NCBI GenBank assembly: GCA_026027325.1 | Contig: JAMSLZ010000007.1 | Span: forward strand, 62,001 to 126,000 | Length of the DNA stretch: 64,000 bases | Reading direction: 5' to 3' | DNA from: Actinomucor elegans | Lineage: Eukaryota; Mucoromycota; Mucoromycetes; Mucorales; Mucoraceae | In this document: positions 37,177 through 49,434 of the stretch, piece after piece | How the letters are laid out: each line of letters starts with the position of its first letter | Position numbering within the stretch: the stretch's first letter is position 1 | Made by a program: the position numbers and the translations under genes | The notes under the pieces: generated by a model | The model's input: the letters and a program-made list of their open reading frames with translations, nothing else | Databases searched by the model: none | What the model was told of the DNA's origin: nothing

Positions 37177-37878
37177 TTAAAAATACGCCACTGTGTGAAG
37201 GATAGGAAATCCCGGATTACGCAGTGTAAACTCTTCAATGATACCATCCATATCCGCGTCTATATCATTGGATGACTCAATCTATATATACATATATACA
37301 TAAAGGTCAATACTCTATCCTCTGTCCATCTAGACCTGCACTTACCATTTGTGCTAGTTGTAATATAGCTCTTCCTCCTAACAATGCATCCTCATGGTTA
37401 TCCTTAATTTCAACATTAATCACATGTGTGCTTCGATTCAAGTTTTGTCCTCTATTTGTTAAATCTTCCACTACGGAATCAAAGCAACGTTCTTCGCATG
37501 TAATAATTACGTCAAACAGTTGGCGCGATTCGTGCCAGCGCTGTGGCGCGTCCTTGGTCTTTCGGTTACGATCCAACATGCTTAAAAGTCCATTTTGCGT
37601 GTACAATGCTTGATCTTGCTTTTTGAGTTCTTGGTATACTTGTTCGTAGGGTGTGCCAAAAGGATAAATGTTGGGCTTGTCGATAGCTGGGCCGGGCAAA
37701 CGTACCATAGTACCTGTACCATACGAATGCACATCGAATCCTTTTTTACTATTTGGAGAGGGGAAAAAAGCAATTAATGAAAAACTCGACACTCATTTTG
37801 AATAGCTTACTTTAATACATGGTGTGCTTCCATAGATCTGTTTTGATTACTGGCACAAATTACAGCGTACTTTGCCAT
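37177..37878 (-). CDS. SSU72: RNA polymerase II CTD Ser5 phosphatase Ssu72
   Basis: Cysteine-based phosphatase that removes Ser5/Ser7 phosphate from the Pol II tail and acts in 3'-end processing. Exons 37878-37811, 37748-37346, 37281-37177 (191 aa, the family's usual length). The active-site CX5R loop reads VICASNQNRSMEAHHVL, with Cys and Arg at residues 8 and 14. VRLPGPAIDKPNIYPFGTPY and FDVIITCEERCFDSVVEDL are family stretches, the latter with the conserved loop containing the aspartate. The end ILHTVAYF matches the family's C-terminus. All three exons join in frame with standard sites. Confidence 0.96.
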
Positions 37879-38835
37879 TGTTATCTGTGAAGGTGGGTTT
37901 ATTAAAAAGTTAAAGTCATGTTAAAAAGCGTCAAGCCTTTTTATACTTGCGCTAAGGCACTCGTTTTTTTAGAGGGGAATCATTGGACAGCTGTAATCTA
38001 ACTAGGCAGAAATTTATTTACTTTATGATCTTTACATAATGAAAAAGCACGGGTAGATAGCAAGTATGCTGATAGTATTTGTACAACATTTGGTTGAGCA
38101 TTTATTTATGCAAGTTTCATGTTGCTTGATCATGCAACATGAGAAGATATATTCAGTTAGTGCAAGAGTTTTTAGATTTGTGAGTGAGCTTGTTTTCCAA
38201 GGTTTTTTATATTCAACAAATTATAAAATATTTGTACCATTTCGAAGCGCCTTCCAGTCTTTGATTGTTAGAGAGTATGCCTCTAAACATACTCTACCTT
38301 ACTGGAAACATACATCTTTAAACTGAAGACCTTTCAAAGTCTCAAGCGATGCTATTAGGCAGCAGTAATTAACCCGAGTTTGCGATGTGAGGGTCATTTC
38401 AAACCACCACTTACTCTAATAACATCTTTGCATACTGGAGAAACTCGTGCGAATCGTATATCAATAATAAAAGCTATAATGAGGTTTTGTATCGAAAGGT
38501 ATAAATATCATTTTAAGCGATATATTGAAATTAGCGGTTATGTTAAATAATATACAACTATTTGAATATGCCATTAATTTGACCGATAAGAAAAGTAGTA
38601 TAGATACATTTAAGCATAGATGACATATTTCAATTAAGGACCATGTCTCAAGAGAAGAGCCTATATTATCAAGAACGGAACTAAAGTTTCTAGGAATGAA
38701 AGCCAAAGGGTAATACCTCGCGTTAAACGGAAATCCAGAAACTGGGTAAAAACTGTGACGTTTAACACGCAACAAGAGGTACACGTAAGAAACGGACGCA
38801 ACTTGGTCCGACCTTCTTTTTCATTTACCATACTA
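37879..38835. other. divergent intergenic region SSU72 / TXNL1
   Basis: 957 bases between divergent genes. No supportable gene; a plus-strand frame at 38066-38326 has no recognisable features. Confidence 0.4.
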
Positions 38836-40039
38836 ATGTCTACCATTCAACATATTCACAACGCTACTGAATTCCAGAAGCTTTTAACAACCACTGATAA
38901 GCTTGTTGTGGTTGACTTTTTCGCCACTTGGTGGTAATACATTACAAAAATAAAATACGCGCTCATTGACAGTTGTACTTAACCATGAGTTTATCTATAG
39001 TGGTCCTTGCAAGATGATTACACCTTTCTATACTCAACTTTCCACCAAGTATCGCAATGTAGTATTCTCCAAAATCGACGTTGATGAAGCCAAAGAGGTG
39101 GCTGCTGCTTGCAAAGTCTCTTCCATGTAAATATAGCGTGTGCGTCTGTTTGACAGATAAAATAACACTGTTGTGTGTGTAGGCCTACTTTTCAATTCTA
39201 TAAGGGCGGTAACAAAGTAGCTGAAATGAAGGGCGCTAATCCTCAACAGCTCGAGCATTATGTCAAACAGCACTCGGGTGAGGAAGGTGCTAGCGCAAGC
39301 ACACCTACTAAAAAGAATGTGGGTGTACCTGGTTATGTAAGTGCTTGCAAACTAATCTGTCAACGTGTATATTCATATGGAGTGGGAAAATAGGTTGATT
39401 TAACTGAATTTATTACACCTAACCAAATGGATGCTTTGAATCAACAAGAAGAGCATAATGTCAAGAACATTTTCAAAGACGACGATAGCTTCTTGGAAAG
39501 TGATGTTGATGAGCAATTGATTATCAGTGTTCCATTCAATCAACCCGTTAAGCTTCATTCTTTAAAGTTTAAGGTGCCTGATATCGGTAAAAATGGAATA
39601 GACATTGATATTACGTCATGTAACTAAGCAGGTTTTGCTATAGCTCATGCTCCCAAGACAGTAAAGATCTACGCAAATAGAACAGTTTTGGGCTTTGATG
39701 ATGCCGATTCAGTCAATGAGACACAAGTGATTCATCTTACTCCCGAAAACTTTGAAGAAAATGCAGTAGTGAACTTGAGATTTGTTAAATATCAAAACAT
39801 CACTCATATCATGGTAAGAGATGAATGCGTTTTGTGAGTACGTTCTTCTAATACTCTATAGTTATTCATTGAGGATAACCAAGAAGATGAAGAAACTACA
39901 CAGATTCAACAGCTTGTTTTCATTGGGTAATTATCATATAAATATAAAAAAAGAAAAGGATCTCGATTATCTTATCTGATCTTGTTATTATAGATGTCCT
40001 GTTGAAGCTACCAACATGAGTGAATTCAACAAAGAATAA
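38836..40039 (+). CDS. TXNL1: thioredoxin-like protein with PITH domain (TXNL1/TRP32 family)
   Basis: Proteasome-associated thioredoxin in animals and fission yeast, thought to reduce disulphides of substrates at the 26S proteasome. Exons 38836-38933, 39001-39126, 39183-39336, 39394-39586, 39632-39813, 39862-39926, 39994-40039 (287 aa; human protein 289). The N-terminal thioredoxin domain has the active site FFATWCGPCKM, split by intron 1 inside the Trp-Cys region, and the cis-Pro in SSMPTFQFY. The PITH domain follows from about residue 125 (FLESDVDEQLIISVPFNQPV; LHSLKFKVPDI; VKIYANRTVLGFDDADSV). No signal peptide, so cytosolic or nuclear. The stop is 26 bases from the stop of the convergent COX10 gene. 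Confidence 0.95.
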
Positions 40040-40065
40040 TAATAATAATAATAAATAGTTTTTAT
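40040..40065. terminator. shared 3' end between convergent TXNL1 and COX10
   Basis: Only 26 bases separate the two stop codons. The gap and its edge consist of AATAATAATAATAAATAG, which can serve as an A-rich positioning element on the plus strand. The minus-strand COX10 transcript must extend into TXNL1 coding sequence to end. Confidence 0.5.
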
Positions 40066-41253
40066 TTAATCGTCTTCAATCACCCATTGAATAACTTCTT
40101 CTATTTCTTCTTCATCGTCATAATTTACATGTCCATAACCTGGTAAATTCCATCTTTTATGTATCATCAATAATGCCAATATCACTGGTAAATGAACAAT
40201 ACTTCCAAAAAACAATTGTTTGCCAGTCTTGTCATTACTGTAATAAAGAAATTAACATACAGCTACGTTATACATGTTCGCATTATACCTGTTTTTCCAA
40301 AACTTGTATGCTCCATAGGCTAAAGCACCATTAATCACCGTCGAATCGGCAGCAAACCACCAAGAAGTCATATCTAAATAAGGTACAGCAATACACAAAG
40401 GGAACATAGCCAGACTATATCTCAAAGAAACACGTGCATTCAATTTGGGGTCTGTTACGGCCATCATACGATACCCAGCTTTTGAGTAATCAGCTCTCAG
40501 GTTCCAAGCTAGAGCGTTAAAATGAGGAAACTGCCAAGCGTACAATAAGCCGCCTAGCACCCAAGCACCAGGATCAGCCAAGTTACCCGTCACTGCAGTC
40601 CAGCCCATCATGGGAGGAATAGCACCCACGACAGCACCAGCCCACGTATTGGCAATCGACGCTCGCTTCATGGGTGTGTAGATACAAGTATACAATACAA
40701 TGTTGGCTGCGCCCAAAGCAGCTGTTAGAGGGTTTACACAAGCAGCCAACAAAGAAACACCAGCAACACCAGTAGCTGCACCGAAACCAAATGCATGTGC
40801 TTGGGATAAGGCACGTCGACCGAGGACTCGGTTACGAGTACGTAACATCTGCGCGTCATAAGGTGTTTCGATCCATTGGTTGATAGCGTTGGCGGAACCA
40901 ATACAAAGGCCTGTGCCTACAGTGGTGGCTAATAAGGTGGCTACAGAACTTTCGCCTGGAGCAATAGCATAGCCTGCCATGGTAGTCAAGGCAACGAGAC
41001 CTGCTAGTTTGAACTTGACGAGTTCTTTGTAAAGTAATGGAAGTTTTGAAAGGGGTGGTGTTGCTTCAATGACTTTAAATTTAGTGACACGGTGATTTGA
41101 CATGTCATTACCCTGTAAATGAGACTGATGTTGACGTTGCTGCAAGGTTGGACAAGAACATAATAAGCGAGAAATAGAAGCATGGGTCTTTATGGTTGTA
41201 TTGTGCTTTAGATAACCATGACGCGTTAATACGTTCAGGTTGGAACGTAACAT
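40066..41253 (-). CDS. COX10: protoheme IX farnesyltransferase (heme O synthase)
   Basis: Mitochondrial inner-membrane UbiA-family prenyltransferase that adds farnesyl to heme B on the way to heme A of cytochrome oxidase. Exons 41253-40289 and 40237-40066 (378 aa). N-terminal presequence rich in Arg, Ser and Thr (MLRSNLNVLTRHGYLKHN). The UbiA motif is INQWIETPYDAQMLRTRNR, with the second substrate loop YTPMKRASIANTWAGAVVGA and AWQFPHFNALAWNLRADY. Seven to nine hydrophobic segments follow. The acidic tail (NYDDEEEIEEVIQWVIEDD) is encoded by the short second exon. Start chosen at the first ATG because it gives a plausible presequence. Confidence 0.95.
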
Positions 41254-41369
41254 GATATAAACCGAGAAAGAACAAAAAAAAAAAGAAGGGTATGCTGATT
41301 ATTTATTAATATTTTTTATTTCTCAGTTTGTATGGATACTACTACTACTACTTTAACAGCCGCTAAAAA

Positions 41370-42889
<1,520 letters not shown>

Positions 42890-45800
42890 TTTTTTTTAAA
42901 TCGAAAATATACGAAAAAGAAAGAGAAAGGGTTCTCCAAGTTACAACGAAGCTTGTAAAATTAAAGCTGAGAGCAGCTGAGCCACTATGACGGACCAGCA
43001 ATGATAAATGGGAAAGATTTACTTTTTAGTCTAAAAGGTGAGTGTTCTGGCTGTGTCACAACTCGCAAGTTTCTAGGCTTCTTTTTTTTTTTGCGTAGGC
43101 GTTTAAGTACCATTAGCCTCCAAAGCCTTCACTTACTGTAGTGGGTGATGTTAACCAAAGAAACAGACTCGAAAGATAGCTTGTGGCGTGCGGTTGCATG
43201 AATGGATCTTGGTATACTCAATAGATTTAATAATTTACATATTTGGAACTGGAAGAAAAATAATATCTCTGAGGGATAAATAGCTCAAAGTTTTCCGCCT
43301 GCTGTGTACATATTATAGTTATACTTTGTTTCTTTATGTATCCATACTGAGTTGAAGATCGGTCTGCTGTATGACTCACAAAATCAGAAACGGGTAAACG
43401 TTACGTGCTAATGCATTCCTAGATCAGTCAAGAAGTGTCGCTAAACCAAAACCACTGCCTGTCCTACTACATGCTGGGGAGATTATATATACTTCTTGGC
43501 ACTTACGTAATATGGAACCCGAACTTCAATGAAACAGTAAAAGCGCCAGCTACTTGGGAAATCTGGTAACAGCCTATAGGAAGTATTCTCTTTATCACTA
43601 CAGTACTTCATTACGGTTTTCGGATTAAGGTTTTCTTTATCTATATAGTGGGAAATTGAGTCTTGTGGTAGCAGCTAACAGGTTTTTGATGCTTGCAATT
43701 TAATGTAGACTCTGCATAGATAGACAATGTAATATGTCTATTTTTCATCCAGATACTACATTAAAATATGACAAATCGCTCTAATATCATAAGCCTGACA
43801 AGCTTATTAGTTCACTCGATATTTCACTGAAAAAAAAAAAAGAAAGTTCATTATTTACTTTTTAATAATGGCTCTAATAGACGCAGTAATTTGTTTCAAG
43901 CAATAATTGCTTTATTAGGTATTACATTAAGTCGATCTTGGATAAGAGATCTATAAAACATTAGAGCTAGGTTATATGAAGTACACATAGTGTATAGTTA
44001 ATTATTAGCAAATATAGCGCACTGATTATGTACCAGTTAAACAATAGTTTCAATAGAAGCAACAACTCTTCATGAGCAAGAAATACTAATTAGATAGAAC
44101 ACCAAATCGGGATCCGTCGAGAGATCTACACATCATTCAATCGATTTACCTAAAATTCTTAATTTAATACACATTTATAAAATATAATATACCTATTGTA
44201 TTTTGATCGACTACTTGTTCTAGTAGATGCATTGCTTTATTTTGAATGTATTCTAGTAAAAAGATGCGGCGTTAAACTAGATTTAATAGAGAAATGTTGC
44301 AGAAATGAAAAATGAAGTAATTTCTGAAAATTTGTTAGAGAAATATGCCCTTTCTTTTTTACTTTTTTTTTTTTGTGTGTGAAGCTTGAAAGGAGCAATT
44401 TCGAGGTATAGTCGTATTAATAATGTAGGTCACTATTTTTTTTTAATTGATTGAGCTGTTATTGATATATAAAAAAACTAAAGGCATACCTTGGGAATCT
44501 GCTCAGAAATCACCTACTTTCATTATCTCTATATTTTTAATTGCATCCAGCCTAATGTCGCATTTGCTCACTAGAACACGTGCAAAACGAGGCACTTTAT
44601 CTATTAGAGTGATTAAACTGAAACATATAGCATATATTACACTTTGGTGGTGCGTTTTAACATTGTCTCTGTTGACTAGTACTTATCCAAATAAGCTGCT
44701 ACGTTTATTAAAGCCACGATATAACTAAAATATGACAGTCATTTTATACATCAATAACAGAGAGTATATCACGTACAGTACATTCTAACATGATCTAATA
44801 ATTAATAAATCCCTCTATGGATCCCGTTCAAATGTCACGTCTGATTAACCTCTTCTTACCCAGTGTCGTACGTTCTCTTATAGTATCGTATTCATTAACG
44901 TTTGTTTACAACATGTTATAGTACAATTGCATATAATAGCTTAAAGAGCCTCTTAATACTACTATACTACCATGTGTCATACGCGAAACCTTAACTTGTC
45001 AATTAAGCCAATCAATCCCACTATTCGGTATTAATTACTATATTAACATGACACGACGATAGGTTAAGAGTAGCATAGTAGCGTTATTCATAGGCATGAA
45101 ATAAAGATACATTTGATTACACAAAGCAAACTGGTGAATATAAAGAGAGCTATTATTTTTACTATATATGTCCTCATCTTACGAAGAGTTAACAAGTCAC
45201 ATTTCTTATTCTTTGTTAATCCGATATCTACTATTATCCATTGACGTATCTCATCTAGAATAAACCGTTACGTTTTATTTTTTAATTGCGCTAATGCAAA
45301 AAAAAAAAAAAAAAAAAAAAAAAAGTACATAATATTTGTAGCACTATCCCTTTGAGTGGGATTTTTTCTCTTCATTTTTCTGTACGCCCTGTACTATATA
45401 CTAACATATCAAAGGATATATGGATTACGTAGAAGGACGATGGAATATCGGTTCATTACCTTTTGTTTTGATAGTAAGACACGGTATTTTAGTTTCAAAT
45501 CAGCAGAGATCTCTCAAGTTGATTTATGTTCTATGTTGTGATCTATGAGTGACGCTCATTTTTATGCGTTATAACTTGATGTAACCTGTAGGTAATGAGA
45601 TTTGCGTGTTACCGAGCTTCACAGGATTCAATATGGCACAGGTACTTGAATATCTAACTTTTCATGATGGGGCCTCTGAAATCCAGCACTGCATCAGTAG
45701 TCAGCAAACAAATCCACTAGTAGATATATGAACTATATGCGACTAAATTATAGGAGCTACTCTAGCATTTGAACAATTGAATACGCAAAAAACATGTATG

Positions 45801-46155
45801 AATGTACGTATGCATGTATATTGATGCATGGGATATTCCAAATGCATATTCTCATCAAAGCCAGAAAAGTGCTGTATCAGTCGTTAAAGAAGAATATCAA
45901 AACCGCTAGATCAAGGCAGTATATCTGATTTCGTTTGGTTGGATTGATAAATCATGAGCTTGTGCAGTATATTTAACCTTCTGATACAAACATTAGCCAA
46001 GTTTTTTTTTTCTCTCTCTCCTGAACGGAATAGCAAGCGAGAATCATAGATGCTTCTCGTTACAATAATACTAGCGAGAAAGTTTAACGTGATAAAGTTG
46101 AAAGTTTAATGGGTGGTGGGAAACAACATCACTTTCTATATTTCACAAAAAATAC
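42890..46155. other. gene-poor intergenic DNA
   Basis: About 3.3 kb with no supportable gene. Holds an A27 run at 45298-45324 and degenerate repeat-like sequence at about 44793-44850 (GATCTAATAATTAATAAATC...CAAATGTCACG) similar to 56692-56748. A plus-strand frame at 44447-44728 (IPWESAQKSPTFIISIF...) is unassigned. Confidence 0.35.
45298..45324. repeat. A27 homopolymer
   Basis: Long mononucleotide run in gene-poor DNA; may mark the 3' end of a decayed retroelement on the plus strand, though none is recognisable upstream. Confidence 0.8.
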
Positions 46156-46407
46156 ATGCATTGCTGTAGATTATCCATAAGGATTGGTTGTACAAATGTA
46201 ATGACAATCACAGCACACGTACCAAAGAACCATGAAAGCGCGCACGAACTAGGCTATCCAAGTCAAGGGATTGTGCAGAAAATAAAAAGCAAAGCTTTTG
46301 GGCCCATTGTTTCACAACAAAAAATCATCCTTCAGATCATTTCTTTTAATACAAATGTACTAGAAAACTTGGTGGAAAACTTGAAAAATAATGGTAAGCA
46401 GGAATAG
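46156..46407 (+). mobile_element. possible remnant of a FAR1/MULE-type transposase N-terminal region
   Basis: An 83-codon frame reading ...PKNHESAHELGYPSQGIVQK then KIKSKAFGPIVSQQKIILQI and NVLENLVENLKNN. A His-containing start followed by YPS, a basic helix and regularly spaced leucines resembles the segment after the zinc finger of FAR1/MULE-type transposases common in Mucorales. The zinc ligands are mostly missing. This is family-layout recall only, with a weak match, and a chance frame is not excluded. Confidence 0.2.
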
Positions 46408-49400
46408 GCAACATTACTAAGATCTTACAAAGGATCTTCAAAAACCCTTGTAAATTGCATGTCATCGACAATGCTCAATTGGTTCAAAGTTCAATGATAT
46501 CAGTTGAACGTGCCTAATGAAATTAGAGCAAAACGATCTCATTAATCGCGATCACATTTGTGCTCCCAGGGGTATTGAGTGGCAAAAATCATTCAGTTAT
46601 AAAATTTTGTCTAGTCTAACGATTAGCCATAGTAACGCTTTAAAAATCGAATTGAAATACTTTTTTTTTGCATCAAGAAAAATTATAAACTAAAACATAC
46701 AAGTTCTATGAAACTCCAACAAAACGGCGCTTTTTCCCTCAAAAGTTCTTTTTTTTAAGTTTCTTGTAAGAGCTGTACCGTTCAAAAGGAGGTTTGATTC
46801 TACATGACTTGTGTTGAAGTCAAAAAACGTAATTCTGGACTTGCCGTTGTATAACATAGCGATACCAATTTTTTAGATTTAGAATTTAAAAATGATTATA
46901 TAATTGGGAATAAGATAATTATTAATTGGGAACATTTGGTTTTCATTGGTTGCCAAGGTGTAAACCAAAAGCCCACCATCCGGATACGACTCGATAAGAA
47001 TCGTTGAAGTTGCAAAGTGTATCTACCTCCAAAACAAACCAACATAAAACTTTGAATTTCATGCAATACTTCAATCAATGCATATTTTTTTTATTATATA
47101 ATTGGGGATAATATTTCATACGACAATTCAGCCTCTAGGTTGTTCTGAGGCAGTTTTTTTTTTTTTTTTTTTTTTTACTCTCTGAAATAGCACACTCTCT
47201 TCATTTTGGTGCTCGCACTCTATTATTCGAAAGCAAATGGCAAGTTTTGTCAGTTATACTAAATACATAAACCATAATTGAGCGCTTACAATATGCTAAA
47301 ACTTGATTTATTTTTCCTCGGTACAAGATTTTGAGCCCTGAGTCTTGAAAATCGCGGCTAGGAAAATTGGCATGTTTAAGGTCTTGGTCGATCTCGGCCA
47401 AATGTAGCAATTGATAAATGATCTATGCTCGAATTGAGTTTCTGCATCTGCTAAAATTTATACTTAAGCATGATGCAGTGAATTTATCATCCTATTTTTG
47501 AGGTTATGCTCGTTATTACTATATGCCAAATAAAAGCATCCATTTTTTGAACTGTGCGATATGGTAGAAATGTGCTCATATCTATCAGATCTCGGCTCGG
47601 AATTGACTAAAACAAGAGATTACAATAGAAATACTAGACTGTCATTTGTTTGATAGAGACAATACATGTTGGAATGTATCCCGTTTTTTCCTACATTAGT
47701 TTGGTAAGATAGTGCGTTCTCAAGCAAAAAAGATGGTGAATCGATCTATAATACTTTTGTATACACTGTTCTGGCCAATACAAATTAATCAATTATACCA
47801 GATATATTATGGTTCACTTGATATTTCCACTACCAATTAAAGTTAAAGCAGCCATTATTAGACATCATTAGATACGGTCTACTAGAAGATTCCCTCGCAA
47901 CCGGAATTCACGATGATCTAAGAAGATTGACCCCTATCTGCCTCAAACGGCTGTTTTCTATCTGTCAATAAGAAAGTAATTTTGCATAATCCATTTTTAT
48001 ATGATAAGATCAAGTTTAATAAATGTTCAATCTAGGCTCTTGATTAATATCTTCATCTAATGCTATTATTAATTTGTTACTAGAAAATGCTTCTGACGAA
48101 ATGACTCCCTTTTACGCATTTCTCTGGAATGCACCTCTTGGTTTATGTCTAACTCCTATTTATGACGGCTTCCCAGGTTAGATCTGTGGCAACTCCTTCT
48201 GATCTTGTGGTATCTCTCTGCTCCTTGAGATGTAGTGATCAAGATGCTAGTACAGAGCTCTATGCGCTCTGATCTGTAAAGAAGAACACGTTTGAAATTG
48301 ATTTTACTACAAGGTGTCTAGATGTATGTACAGTCATGTATCAAAGATCATAGGGATGACCCGTTGTCTTTTATCCAAATGAACCTGTTTCAAAGCTCAA
48401 ATTCTTCAATGAAGAAGATTCATATAGGGGCAATGACTCGTTTTTGAACTCTAATACCGTTCTTGCAGACAAAGACAATAGGGGCGATTCACACAGGAGA
48501 ATAGCCAATATCCAAAACGTATGATATGGATTAATTTGCCACTGTAGAATAATTAGGCAACGATTAGTTTTATAAGAACGATCGACGATTTGTCTCACAA
48601 CTTGTCTCTTCGCAGATATTAATTATGCAGTATTACAGAACAATGGGTTGTCCCTATGCAAGTCTTGAATTATCGTGTTCCGAAGCGCTAATGTAAAACA
48701 AGGTTTCTAGTCATTGAAACCTGATACGGTACGGTATAAAAGAAGGTTTATGTTGTGACAAACATGATAGTATCAATATTATCCAGTCAAGCTTTTTTTT
48801 TTCACGTTTGTTGAATAGTAAATGCGTCGGTCTAAGGGTCTATCTGCACAGTTGGAGCGATCATTTAGGGTGGTGATGTTGGTTCACTAGTAAAAATATC
48901 AATAAGAGCCCTCCGATACTACAGCAACTGCTGTGGCACCACCAAATAAGAAGTATCCTTCCGTGTCCATTCTCAATATGGGCTTCTCTGCAGCAGACAT
49001 CTGTGTCTTTAGTCCATATTCAATCGGATATCAGGATTATCGCGCTTTTTTTGTACACAATGAATAAGGTTAAAAATTGTGTTTCTGATTATGTTTCTTT
49101 GCGGGGAAAACAATGGTATTGTTTGTTTCTAGTAGTATACCCCGGTTATAGTTCTATTGATATATCTTAAAGACCTCTTTTACTTCACTGTTCTTGGTAA
49201 ACTGCAATATAATCGGTGTTGATCTGGCAAGAGCTCCGCTTATAAAGACGAAATAAGATTCGTTGTGTTCCCCAACACAAGAAAAAAAAAAAAGAGTCCC
49301 TAACCTCTTTTGAACCCCACTCAACTCTAGACAGCTTAAAAAGTCCAAGAATAATCAAATACCCTGCCCTAGTTGCCCTTTCTTTTTCTTTTTTTTTTTC

Positions 49401-49434
49401 TCTCTTCAACTTTTGTTTCAACAACAAAGAATTA
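46408..49434. other. gene-poor intergenic DNA / HMG-CoA reductase upstream region
   Basis: About 3 kb with no supportable gene; T23 run at 47154-47176. A short coding-like stretch at about 48090-48170 (ASDEMTPFYAFLWNAPLGLC) has no frame extension. The last 100 bases before 49435 are strongly pyrimidine-rich (CTTTCTTTTTCTTTTTTTTTTTCTCTC), as expected of a highly expressed fungal gene. Confidence 0.4.

Noticed and set aside
44447..44728. 93-codon plus-strand frame
   Set aside because: Hydrophobic and basic without motif, promoter or splice context; AT-rich codon use like the surrounding non-coding DNA.
48868..48877. SRE-like ATCACCACCC (minus strand) 560 bases upstream of HMG-CoA reductase
   Set aside because: Two mismatches to ATCACCCCAC and a distant position; a single degenerate 10-mer is expected by chance in several kb.
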